DNA of 23,520 nucleotides, from positions 1 to 23,520 of the IMG/VR virus record IMGVR_UViG_3300023501_000055; one strand, 5' to 3'. Below are positions 12,261 through 19,152 of the stretch, in pieces. A model generated the notes under the pieces. It saw only the letters and a program-made list of their open reading frames with translations, did no database searches and was not told the origin of the DNA. Origin of the DNA: a virus. Position numbers and translations under genes: made by a program. Every line of letters starts with the position of its first letter. Within the stretch, counting starts at the first letter, position 1.

Positions 12261-13216
12261 TAGTGCCATTGTCCTTTTAATATTATTCGTTGTTTTGTCT
12301 TTGCTAGTACTGCGCCTATACAACTACCTGGGTCGCCTGGGTTCTGCGGTACGTGTACTGTGTCCCATTTATCTCTAAGCAAGTCTACTGCGTCACGGTT
12401 AAGTGCGCCACCGCCTGCTAGTGCTAGGTGCTTGCAGCCTGTGTATACTTTTGTCCATGCTGCTATGTTGACAACACAGTATTCAAACACTGCTTGTGTG
12501 GCTGCTGCAATGTCGTTCAAGTCTTCTTGGCTAGTTAGTTCAGGCCTCCACCAGCTAACACCTCGATGCATATTCTCACGCATCTTAATGTAAGGGTCTG
12601 CACCTATGCCAGTTGTTTGTACTAGCTCTTTCATCATATCAAAGAAGAACCTATGCTTATCTCCTTTGGCTCCCCACTGGGCTACTAAGTATTCATCACG
12701 CTGTGCTTGTAGGCCTAGTCGTTGTGTCATAGCACTGTAGAACAATCCTAGGCTATGTGGATAGCCCTGACTGTGTATTTTCTTTAGCGTGTTGTTCTTT
12801 CCGTGCCATATTGTCAAGGTCTCAAACTCGCCAATGCTGTCTAAACATACTACTGCACACTCGTCTTCGGGTTGCGTGTAGTACGCATAGGCTGCATGGC
12901 TCAAGTGGTGTTGGGTATATTCTATTGGGCAATGAATGCCGTACTCTGTTAGATAACGATGTATGTTGTTCTCTTTGCCTAGCCAGCCTTGCCCTGCATA
13001 AAACTGTCTTAGTGTTTTAAGGAATGGGCGCTCGTACCAAATAACTTTGTTAGGTTTACCTAAGCGCATTGCTCTACGTATTAGCTTCTTGTTAAGGTGT
13101 GGATCGTTTGGTATCTTACTAAAGTCTTTAGCAAGTCCCGCCCATTTTAAATTGTCGTTTTTAAATACTGCAATGCTTGCATCGTGACTATTGCCAACTA
13201 TGCCCCAAGTAATCAT
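12260..13216 (-). CDS. carbamoyltransferase (NodU/CmcH type, short form)
   Basis: 318 residues of the Kae1-like domain that makes carbamoyl-adenylate from carbamoyl phosphate and ATP: GNSHDASIAV (8-17), HHLSHAA (103-109, metal-binding His), LDSIGEFETLTIW, ALAGGGALN (about 268-276) and PGDPGSCIGAV near the end. In TobZ/NodU enzymes a second domain then passes the carbamoyl group to a hydroxyl of a sugar or antibiotic. That domain is missing here, since full enzymes are over 500 residues. Short forms are frequent in marine T4-like phages, where they may modify a sugar, LPS or nucleotide. It overlaps its neighbours at both ends, so it is co-transcribed with the SGNH-like gene. Confidence 0.88.
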   Translation of the reverse strand: MITWGIVGNSHDASIAVFKNDNLKWAGLAKDFSKIPNDPHLNKKLIRRAMRLGKPNKVIWYERPFLKTLRQFYAGQGWLGKENNIHRYLTEYGIHCPIEYTQHHLSHAAYAYYTQPEDECAVVCLDSIGEFETLTIWHGKNNTLKKIHSQGYPHSLGLFYSAMTQRLGLQAQRDEYLVAQWGAKGDKHRFFFDMMKELVQTTGIGADPYIKMRENMHRGVSWWRPELTSQEDLNDIAAATQAVFEYCVVNIAAWTKVYTGCKHLALAGGGALNRDAVDLLRDKWDTVHVPQNPGDPGSCIGAVLAKTKQRIILKGQWH

Positions 13217-13422
13217 ATTATTATATCCACTGCTGTTCCTGGCTGTTTGTAAGGATCTTCATGTCTTCCTTGTGCATTGTATGTTACATATTCAACTGAT
13301 TCTACTACCTTAGCACCTGCACGTTCTACATGCTTAACATGCGATACATGTATATCATCTCCGACATATTGTTGTCGTTTAAAGCTGCTTACAACTTGTG
13401 CTGCGCCTACTGCGTCAATCAT
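13213..13422 (-). CDS. hypothetical protein
   Basis: 69 residues, probably beta-rich, with DDIHVSHVKHVERAGAKVVE in the middle; no family recognised. It joins its neighbours by ATGA overlaps at both ends, strong evidence that it is translated as part of the primase-carbamoyltransferase operon. Confidence 0.72.
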   Translation of the reverse strand: MIDAVGAAQVVSSFKRQQYVGDDIHVSHVKHVERAGAKVVESVEYVTYNAQGRHEDPYKQPGTAVDIII

Positions 13423-13553
13423 TTATATATAAATGGGTCACGTTTTTTAAGCTCTTTCATACGCTTGCGGAACTTAATCTCTTCTTTAATTTTGTGGTAG
13501 GGCCATGTTATCCATCCCCATACTTTCTTGCAGATCTTTTTTATACGAACCAT
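13419..13553 (-). CDS. small basic conserved phage protein
   Basis: A 44-residue frame from ATG 13553. It has a Trp-rich middle (KVWGWITWPYHK) and ends in KELKKRDPFIYK. From memory, small proteins with this RDPFIYK ending occur next to primase-region genes of T4-like cyanophages. It overlaps the primase gene's end by 13 bases and the next gene by ATGA. The Trp/Lys-rich helix could bind membrane or DNA; no function is known. Confidence 0.65.
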   Translation of the reverse strand: MVRIKKICKKVWGWITWPYHKIKEEIKFRKRMKELKKRDPFIYK

Positions 13554-14533
13554 TTTTTTGCTCTCAGTCTAATTTTAAGTGGGCTAGTTTCAGCAGCACT
13601 AGCAATACTGTATAAAGTATATAGTCTACCATACTTATCTACGCAATCGCCTACATCATTAATCTCTTGGTCCCATTCAGGTAAGCTAACTCCCCAGCCT
13701 CTACTAATGGCATCTTCTACAAGTTTCTTGCCTGCGTGATCTCTGTCAGGTACAACTACAATCTCTTTGCCTAGTCTGTTAAGCAGTAATGCTTGTGCAT
13801 CATTAATCTCACTACCGCCCAGCGCACATCCGTCTATGTGAATAGCATCCATTGGACCTTCAACAAGTATAGCAAACTCTTTATCATACGTTTGTTTGTC
13901 TAGTCCGTATACAAATCCTGGTTGCTGTTCGTTCATGTACTTAGGCTTCTTGTCTGCTGTAATAGTTCTACCAGTCCATCCTATAATACGCTGTTCAAAG
14001 TAAAAAGGAATAATAAGTCTATCCCTGTATGCAAGACTTGGACACCAGTAGTATTCTGTATCATCCAAGTCCAAGTTACGAGTTGCTATGTATTCAAGTA
14101 TAGCCATGCTAAACTTATTAAACTCTGTAATGTCTGTAATCTTAACTGCATCAGGTGGAAGAGGAACAGTTTCAAACGTAGGTATTTCTATCTTACGCTC
14201 TGCTACTTGCACACCTTCGTTTATACGCATTACATCGAACGTGAGCTTAGTTATGCTATCATCAGTGCAACCCAGCCACTGTAGAAGCTTACGTAGCTTC
14301 ACAGACACCGCTCTACCTGGTTGCCAACTAGCTTTATATCCACAGTTAAAGCAGGAATAACTTATGTGGTTGCCGCTGACAATCATGCCGCCTCTACCTC
14401 TTGTGTCAGCAGTGTTGCCGTTGTGATGGCAACACGGCGCATTTCCGGAGATCCATCCACTTGGAGTAGTTTTTGTTTTTCTTCCTAATTGCCAATAAGA
14501 CAATATTATTTCGCAGATGCTATTTGTCAACAC
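13541..14533 (-). CDS. 61: DNA primase, gp61-like, with replaced N-terminus
   Basis: 330 residues. A zinc-binding domain (APCCHHNG with C34/C35/H37, and CFNCGY with C61/C64) is followed by a TOPRIM domain: AILVEGPMDAI with E225, and VVPDRDHAG with D263/D265. It makes RNA primers for the gp41-like helicase. The only start with reading room is GTG 14531-14533, which lies inside the 3' end of the GIY-YIG endonuclease gene. The first 20 residues or so (TNSICEIILSYWQLGRK) do not match the N-terminus retained in the orphan fragment at 15209-15304, while KTTPSGW is present in both. The endonuclease insertion seems to have brought or created a new primase start. Confidence 0.88.
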   Translation of the reverse strand: MLTNSICEIILSYWQLGRKTKTTPSGWISGNAPCCHHNGNTADTRGRGGMIVSGNHISYSCFNCGYKASWQPGRAVSVKLRKLLQWLGCTDDSITKLTFDVMRINEGVQVAERKIEIPTFETVPLPPDAVKITDITEFNKFSMAILEYIATRNLDLDDTEYYWCPSLAYRDRLIIPFYFEQRIIGWTGRTITADKKPKYMNEQQPGFVYGLDKQTYDKEFAILVEGPMDAIHIDGCALGGSEINDAQALLLNRLGKEIVVVPDRDHAGKKLVEDAISRGWGVSLPEWDQEINDVGDCVDKYGRLYTLYSIASAAETSPLKIRLRAKKWFV

Positions 14534-15185
14534 GAGTAACTTTCCACTTGTTTAAGTTTTTTTGTTCTCTAATAGTTATAGTGTCTTGGTATAATTTTCT
14601 GTACGCATTAAAAAGTTGCCAATAAGTTACGCCAAGTTCTTCTTTGTTTTGTTCCGAGAACTCTTTTAATCCATTGTCTGCATAATAGACGCCTCCTTCT
14701 GGGGATTCTATAACATAAGTACCTTGATGAGACTTTTTCTTTTTTTCTCGCGTTTCGTCACTGTCAGGATTAGTGTTGTATCTTTTCTTCTGAGCAACAG
14801 AACTATTGTGAGATTTTTGCTGTTTCTTTTCTTCGGTCATAGTTTGATACCATTTTGTTATAACACGACTAGCCGATTCGGAGTCTAACCCGTCGCCGCC
14901 ATAAGTCATATTATATCCTTTTCCTAACGTGTAATATGTCTCGAGCTTATTAATATAGTAAATTTCTTTATCATCAAGTTCTTTTTTAGACCAAGTGCTA
15001 CTCTCTTCAACTACTTCAAATTTCATATTCTCTATACCGTACTTGCGTATAGAATTAAAAATATATCTGTTAGTTTTATCATTATTAGCAGACTTTTTGT
15101 ACCACTGTATTTTTTCGTCAAGGGTTGAAATAGTTTGACCAATGTATTGCTTACTGTTTGGCGCTGTAATTTTATATATTATCAT
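14520..15185 (-). CDS. GIY-YIG homing endonuclease
   Basis: 221 residues from ATG 15185. The first residues hold the GIY-YIG core: IIYKITAPNSKQYIGQT (the two half motifs IY and YIG), then the helix with SIRKYGIENMKFEVVEE and the conserved Glu region ELDDKEIYYI, and YNMTYGGDG, a signature of phage GIY-YIG enzymes. The C-terminal half is basic and would bind the target DNA (EKKKKSHQGTYVIES; LNKWKVTRVDK). It is a mobile gene that cuts an intron- or gene-less allele and is copied in by repair. A perfect late promoter box TATAAATA sits just upstream. It is inserted at the primase 5' end; its stop lies within the primase reading frame. Confidence 0.88.
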   Translation of the reverse strand: MIIYKITAPNSKQYIGQTISTLDEKIQWYKKSANNDKTNRYIFNSIRKYGIENMKFEVVEESSTWSKKELDDKEIYYINKLETYYTLGKGYNMTYGGDGLDSESASRVITKWYQTMTEEKKQQKSHNSSVAQKKRYNTNPDSDETREKKKKSHQGTYVIESPEGGVYYADNGLKEFSEQNKEELGVTYWQLFNAYRKLYQDTITIREQKNLNKWKVTRVDK

Positions 15186-15190
15186 AGCAA

Positions 15191-15198
15191 TATTTATA
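15191..15198 (-). promoter_or_regulatory. T4-type late promoter of the GIY-YIG gene
   Basis: The complement reads TATAAATA, the exact T4 late -10 consensus, only five bases before the ATG at 15185, which would give an almost leaderless mRNA. Late control is known for T4 homing endonucleases such as I-TevI. Confidence 0.6.
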
Positions 15199-15208
15199 CA
15201 GTCCGCAG

Positions 15209-15304
15209 TTAAAACAAATTTAATCTGAAGATTTGCCACCCACTAGGAGTAGTCTTACGCTTTGAAGGCAAGTGTGCTGTTACTGTGTCGGATACAATAC
15301 TCAT
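15209..15304 (-). pseudogene. orphaned original N-terminus of the primase gene
   Basis: From ATG 15304 the frame reads 31 residues, with LPSKRKTTPSGW, then leaves homology (QIFRLNLF) and stops. The primase proper contains KTKTTPSGW at residues 19-27. The 18 bases coding TTPSGW plus flank (15236-15253) recur at 14453-14470 with two silent differences. The fragment keeps the early promoter at 15311-15338. It is what remains of the primase 5' end after the endonuclease gene was inserted. Confidence 0.78.
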
Positions 15305-15310
15305 ACTACT

Positions 15311-15338
15311 ATTATAGCATCAATATTATGTTTGTCAA
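15311..15338 (-). promoter_or_regulatory. early promoter upstream of the primase remnant
   Basis: On the complement: TTGACA (15333-15338), 16-bp spacer ending TGC, TATAAT (15311-15316), the same extended form as the rightward promoters. It probably drives primase and the genes after it, through the endonuclease insertion. Confidence 0.9.
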
Positions 15339-16070
15339 TTAATTTCTGACTAATACTTTAGTTATTTTGTCTGCTGGATTTGCTGTTGCTTTAAAACGTA
15401 TGTGGCTAAACACTCCGTTAAAGTTAACAGGAGTTGGTGTAGTTTCCGATCCACCTAGCTGCATAGTCGCAATATCAGCCCACTGTGTGGTTCCTGTAAC
15501 TTGGTTATCCAAAGTAGCTTGTACTATTATATCACCTATGTACGAGCTTGTATATGCTGCTGCGGTATGCAATGCTTCGTTGCCGTTAATACCAGGTTGT
15601 GCGTCAACTGTTTCACTATACCACGTGTTAATACCAACTCCTTCTTGTTCGAAAGAAGTGACTGAATATGAGTTGAGCGGGCCTGGGAACGTTGTTCCAT
15701 TAACATATATAACTCCGTCATTACCAAAGTTAGGTTGTGAATATGTAAGGACTTTGTCACCATCTGTTTCTACTAGATAGATATTGTAGCTGAGATATTG
15801 TTGTTTAACATTCAATAACTCATTTTCTGTTACTGTAAGTTTAAACTTACCTCTAGTAACTGTTGATCCGTCGTCTAATATTGTAGCATCTTTTTCTAAT
15901 ACCATTTGATTAATTTCATCAAATGCAACAAACTTTGGCGTATACGATGTAATATCTACAGGCTTCTGATCTGCGTTTAACAATCTAAATTCTAGCACAT
16001 TGTCTATGCCTTTATATACTTGAAGCTGTTTACTATACACTGGTCTGTACTCCGTAATAAATCCCGCCAT
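15339..16070 (-). CDS. virion structural protein (probable)
   Basis: 243 residues from ATG 16070 (MAGFITEYRPVYSKQLQVYK), the start I favour because this N-terminus is familiar from T4-like marine phages, although the ribosome-binding site is weak. The protein is beta-rich and Thr/Asn-rich, with no Cys, repeated strands (YNIYLVETDGDKVLTY; YVNGTTFPGP) and a C-terminal half that looks like a small beta-sandwich (ITKVLVRN at the end). This suggests a tail, baseplate or head decoration component. A late promoter box GATAAATA lies about 60 bases upstream, in line with late expression. Confidence 0.7.
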   Translation of the reverse strand: MAGFITEYRPVYSKQLQVYKGIDNVLEFRLLNADQKPVDITSYTPKFVAFDEINQMVLEKDATILDDGSTVTRGKFKLTVTENELLNVKQQYLSYNIYLVETDGDKVLTYSQPNFGNDGVIYVNGTTFPGPLNSYSVTSFEQEGVGINTWYSETVDAQPGINGNEALHTAAAYTSSYIGDIIVQATLDNQVTGTTQWADIATMQLGGSETTPTPVNFNGVFSHIRFKATANPADKITKVLVRN

Positions 16071-16098
16071 ATTTGCTATGACAGTGGTTGTATGGTTG

Positions 16099-16106
16099 CA
16101 TAAATA
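16099..16106 (+). promoter_or_regulatory. late promoter for the rightward gene at 16146
   Basis: CATAAATA, one base from the T4 late consensus, 39 bases before ATG 16146. It lies inside the leader of the divergent structural gene. Confidence 0.55.
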
Positions 16107-16129
16107 TCTAGGTAACAATTGCATACTAA

Positions 16130-16137
16130 TATTTATC
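16130..16137 (-). promoter_or_regulatory. late promoter for the leftward structural gene
   Basis: The complement reads GATAAATA. Transcription would run leftward to ATG 16070 and cross the opposing late box at 16099-16106. Confidence 0.55.
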
Positions 16138-16145
16138 GGAATTAC

Positions 16146-16517
16146 ATGTTAACTAAAGATATACAAGAAAATTTTCCATTCCTAAGCGTAGTAACATACG
16201 GCGGTAACGAATACATCGGAATCATTATCAATCAAGATGTGACTGTAACAAGTATGTATATCTACACAGACATTAAATCAGAGCTTGAACAACGTGCATT
16301 CCTAGAACTAGGTGAAGCGTGGTGGTGGGAATCAAATCGAATGATTCCTATTAATATATTTTTACGTGGTGAGATAGAACCATTTAGATATTCAATTATG
16401 ACTATGAATTCAAAAGATGTTAAAGTAACTATAGGGCCATGCGTTAATTTAAATAACTTATCAGTTAAACGCATTAAACGCAAAAGTGTTCAACTAGTTC
16501 GAAGACCTAAGGACTAA
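16146..16517 (+). CDS. conserved marine T4-like phage protein
   Basis: 123 residues from ATG 16146 (MLTKDIQENFPFLSVVTYGG). It is the only rightward gene in the right two thirds of the window. Conserved-looking features are GGNEYIGIIINQD, LGEAWWWESNRMIPINIFLR and the basic end NLSVKRIKRKSVQLVRRPKD. I recall close relatives in cyanophage genomes as conserved hypotheticals; no activity is known. With a late promoter box upstream and a structural gene as divergent neighbour, it may be a late gene. Its end overlaps the tail of the convergent gene at 16507 by 11 bases. Confidence 0.78.
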   Translation: MLTKDIQENFPFLSVVTYGGNEYIGIIINQDVTVTSMYIYTDIKSELEQRAFLELGEAWWWESNRMIPINIFLRGEIEPFRYSIMTMNSKDVKVTIGPCVNLNNLSVKRIKRKSVQLVRRPKD

Positions 16518-17064
16518 GTTCTTCACATAGTAAATTCATGTGTACTACGCATGCCACTGCGTAGGAGGTGCCGTGTGCTTTCTTGAAGTAGTAACTATTG
16601 TCTGTCGGTTTCGTCCACACTTCTTGAAAAATCAAATTCCAATTGCTTCCACTCAAGTGCCGTTTCGCTGGTCGAATGATCGCTAGTGTTGCTGCCAATT
16701 GCTCTACCGACGACGGTTTCAATTGCTTCAATAGTTTGCCGTGCCCGTTCAGATGAAAGACTTTGTCGCTGAAGTCCGTGTGTTCCAGAAGTTGCCATAG
16801 GGGTTCTCTTTCCATTAATTGTGTTAAGTGTTCATTATCCCTAACGTCTTTATAGATGCTTACGTTAAGGAAGTCTAATTTAAAATAGCCACGTTCGTCT
16901 GCTGCCTTATGTTCAACCGTAGCCAAGTTGTCAATAGGGTTGTGTGGAATCTCCGTTGCGTAGACTCCGGTGTTGTGCTTCTTGCCTGTGTTTAACTTTG
17001 CCACACGATGTTCTAGTTGAGATAATATAATATCTCTGTCTGCAAAGTCAATATCAATATCCAT
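16507..17064 (-). CDS. DnaE-like (DNA polymerase III alpha) mini-protein
   Basis: 185 residues. The order of short motifs recalls bacterial DnaE: DIDIDFADR at 2-10 (compare PDIDIDF, the catalytic Asp motif of C-family polymerases), GYFKLDFLNVSIY (compare KFDFLGL), and EQLAATLAIIRPAKRHL (compare the ALYRPG motif), then YYFKKAHGTSYAVACVVHMN. A full DnaE has about 1,100 residues, so this cannot be a whole polymerase; it may be a palm-derived factor now acting in the phage replisome or as a decoy. Homology is from motif memory. It starts exactly where the upstream gene stops (TAA then ATG). Confidence 0.6.
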   Translation of the reverse strand: MDIDIDFADRDIILSQLEHRVAKLNTGKKHNTGVYATEIPHNPIDNLATVEHKAADERGYFKLDFLNVSIYKDVRDNEHLTQLMEREPLWQLLEHTDFSDKVFHLNGHGKLLKQLKPSSVEQLAATLAIIRPAKRHLSGSNWNLIFQEVWTKPTDNSYYFKKAHGTSYAVACVVHMNLLCEELSP

Positions 17065-17271
17065 TTAGTGCTGTACTCCGTTTATAATGTCATCTAGTGC
17101 TTTTAATGTTACATGGTAATGTAACGAATCTTCTTCACCCCATGTTTCACAATAGTCTTTTCCTGCCTTGTCTGCAAGTTCTTTACTGCTGTACACTCCG
17201 TGGAAACGATTCCATCCATCTCCTATTTTTTTAAAGGTATGCACGATATATATGTTAGTAGTTGTATTCAT
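17065..17271 (-). CDS. hypothetical protein
   Basis: 68 residues, with YIVHTFKKIGDGWNRFHGVY followed by SSKELADKAGKDY, a strand-helix arrangement seen in small phage proteins that I cannot name. It lies between peptide deformylase and the DnaE-like gene with almost no spacing, so it is part of the operon. Confidence 0.68.
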   Translation of the reverse strand: MNTTTNIYIVHTFKKIGDGWNRFHGVYSSKELADKAGKDYCETWGEEDSLHYHVTLKALDDIINGVQH

Positions 17272-17280
17272 TTTGTAATT

Positions 17281-17766
17281 TTACGCAAGTTTTTTTCCTT
17301 TCTTAGTTGCCATGTTCCATTTAAGTTTACTTGCACGATCTTTCATAGTAATGCCTAACAGATGATCTAGTTCGTGCAAGTAGCACTTAGCACTATACCC
17401 GTCAATTTTTACAGTTTGTTTTTCTAAATTTTCATTATACCATTCTGCAAGTATTTCTGTTGGGCGCTTAATTTTAACGTACACATTAGGAAAGCTCAAG
17501 CATCCTTCGATGTCATTTTGTGTTTCTTCTGTATACTGGAGTACTGTAGGGTTAATACATATTGTACTATTTTCTACACTGTCTCCCATAACAAATACTT
17601 TTGCGTCTAGTCCAATTTGATTTGCAGCAAGGCCAATGCCGTTGTTATCAATCATAAACTTAACCATTTCTGCTTTAAGTTCTACAGGATCAAATCCTGG
17701 ATTCTCTAAGTCAACGTCTTTAACTTCACGTGCTAACATTTCATTTGGATATTTAATTAATTTCAT
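17281..17766 (-). CDS. def: peptide deformylase
   Basis: 161 residues with all three PDF motifs: GIGLAANQIG (43-52), EGCLS (87-91, metal-binding Cys) and HELDHL (131-136, metal-binding His pair and catalytic Glu). It removes the N-formyl group from new polypeptides at the ribosome exit. Phage PDFs, first noted in cyanophages, usually lack the C-terminal ribosome-binding helix; here a short lysine-rich tail (ATKKGKKLA) is present. Expected to help processing of phage or host proteins during infection. Its ATG overlaps the zinc-finger gene's stop. Confidence 0.95.
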   Translation of the reverse strand: MKLIKYPNEMLAREVKDVDLENPGFDPVELKAEMVKFMIDNNGIGLAANQIGLDAKVFVMGDSVENSTICINPTVLQYTEETQNDIEGCLSFPNVYVKIKRPTEILAEWYNENLEKQTVKIDGYSAKCYLHELDHLLGITMKDRASKLKWNMATKKGKKLA

Positions 17767-18458
17767 AGTTTACTTTCCTTTACAACATCTTTGACTAATT
17801 GTACATCTACTGTTTGTCTTTTAAATCTAACACCCCAATGTTTCGGGTCTACAATATTGTAGATCATACTTAGTTGTTCATCATTAAAATTACCTAACAT
17901 CTCTTTTCCGCTTTTGCAATTAAGCATCAGCCAAGGACTAATCTTTCCATCCTTAATATGCCATACTGCTCTATTAGGCGACGCATATAAGAAGTAATGA
18001 TTCCACACACTATTATTTTCTTGTGCCCATTCTACCATAGTTTCAACACTACGTTCCAGTGCAGTCTCTACACCTTCCTTCTTAATAAGATCGGTTGCAT
18101 ATGTTTCATACATTTCTTCTCTGCACCAGTGATCAAGTTTAACGCCGCTGGTTACAACATAATTCATATACTTCTCAGGATACAACGGTTTTACATTAGA
18201 TACAAAACTACCAAACTTTACAAATGCATTATAGTAACTGCTTTTGCAAAACTCTTCATAGGTTTTATCTTTTTTTGCACCTGCACTTAATTTATAAAAT
18301 TGATTAAATGCATAAAACCCCAAGCGTACTCTGCGCTCATCCTTTTGCAATGCTCTGCGTTTCTTTTCACACAAGTGCGCCATAAGTGTACTCTCACGCA
18401 CGTAGCCTGAGTTACAGTATTCACATACATATGGCTTAGAGCTTGATTGCAATTTCAT
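17763..18458 (-). CDS. zinc-finger protein conserved in T4-like phages
   Basis: 231 residues from ATG 18458, chosen because AGAGGA stands at the right distance; a start 19 codons further up lacks this. The N-terminus (about 10-32) is a single C2H2-like finger: YVCEYCNSGYVRESTLMAHL then CEKKRR. The remainder is helical, with LDHWCREEMYETYATDLI and WHIKDGKISPWLMLNC. Similar finger proteins are conserved next to gp62-region genes in marine T4-like phages by my recollection. A DNA or RNA binding role is likely but unproven. Confidence 0.78.
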   Translation of the reverse strand: MKLQSSSKPYVCEYCNSGYVRESTLMAHLCEKKRRALQKDERRVRLGFYAFNQFYKLSAGAKKDKTYEEFCKSSYYNAFVKFGSFVSNVKPLYPEKYMNYVVTSGVKLDHWCREEMYETYATDLIKKEGVETALERSVETMVEWAQENNSVWNHYFLYASPNRAVWHIKDGKISPWLMLNCKSGKEMLGNFNDEQLSMIYNIVDPKHWGVRFKRQTVDVQLVKDVVKESKL

Positions 18459-18903
18459 GTTCCTCTGCAAGTGCTTTGAGTTCTTTTTTTGTAGATATTC
18501 TAGCAAGTAGTTCAACCTCGTCTGTTTTCATATTTGGATTTAGTTTTTCTAACAGCGACATTGCTTTGCCTGTGCTGCCGTCACGTTTCTTAAAACCAAT
18601 CCAAGGATGGAATTCGTTCTTGCCTGTGTTGCCACACATACACAACAACTTCCATAATAACTTTGGATGACCTTTGTCCTTACTTACTCCAATATCGTTA
18701 AAGTGCTTGTTGTAGTATTCATTAGTTTTAAGCACAGCAAGCTCTTGCTTGTCACGACTACCTTGTATGCCACTGACATATCTATTCAACAACCAAAAGC
18801 TAATCTGCTTCTTATGGTCGTCTTCTAACTGATCCCATATTGTGCTTTCGCCATTGTCAATCCAACTGAGGATTTCTTTTATTGCAAGTTTTTCTGCTGC
18901 CAT
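18436..18903 (-). CDS. possible gp62-like clamp-loader small subunit
   Basis: 155 residues. Features are ILSWIDNGESTIWDQL, HPKLLWKLLCMCG, FHPWIGFKKRDGS and a basic helical end STKKELKALAEEHEIAIKL. The ending and position in the operon recall small T4 clamp-loader-type proteins (gp62), and the overlapping zinc-finger gene fits a replication block. No gp44 ATPase partner is in the window. The identity is tentative; it could equally be an unrelated conserved phage protein. Confidence 0.5.
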   Translation of the reverse strand: MAAEKLAIKEILSWIDNGESTIWDQLEDDHKKQISFWLLNRYVSGIQGSRDKQELAVLKTNEYYNKHFNDIGVSKDKGHPKLLWKLLCMCGNTGKNEFHPWIGFKKRDGSTGKAMSLLEKLNPNMKTDEVELLARISTKKELKALAEEHEIAIKL

Positions 18904-19139
18904 TCGATTACATCCCCCGGTGCGTTTATCTCTACTCCATTATAGTATACACTCAAACAACCAATTTGTAAACCGTTTTTTAACCAACGGAGTTGTTCTA
19001 GTTTCTCTACTTCTTCTATAATCTTAACAATAGAATCGTAACTTAAATCAAAATTATGTTTTGTTCCTCGTTCAACAGGACACCAAATGCAATTGGCATT
19101 ACACCTATTGCTTAACGATAGATTAAGTTTTTTTAACAT
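18879..19139 (-). CDS. truncated radical SAM protein
   Basis: 86 residues. The N-terminus LNLSLSNRCNANCIWCPVER holds the CxxxCxxC cluster motif (C13, C17, C20) that binds the [4Fe-4S] centre of radical SAM enzymes, followed by one strand-helix repeat. The usual enzyme is near 300 residues with a full TIM-like barrel. Here the sequence passes at about residue 50 into GLQIGCLSVYYNG and ends WQQKNLQ, which looks like the tail of another protein. Probably a deletion remnant or a fusion; radical chemistry is unlikely. Ribosome-binding site AAAGGTAAC is good, so it is likely translated. A TGG-TATAAT box (19152-19157 on the complement) could be a weak promoter. Confidence 0.7.
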   Translation of the reverse strand: MLKKLNLSLSNRCNANCIWCPVERGTKHNFDLSYDSIVKIIEEVEKLEQLRWLKNGLQIGCLSVYYNGVEINAPGDVIEWQQKNLQ

Positions 19140-19152
19140 TTGTTACCTTTCA

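Noticed and set aside
14453-15253. Group I intron in the primase gene
   Set aside because: Nearly all of the interval is endonuclease coding sequence, leaving too little room for an intron core, and exon-like sequence is duplicated on both sides with silent differences, which splicing would not produce.
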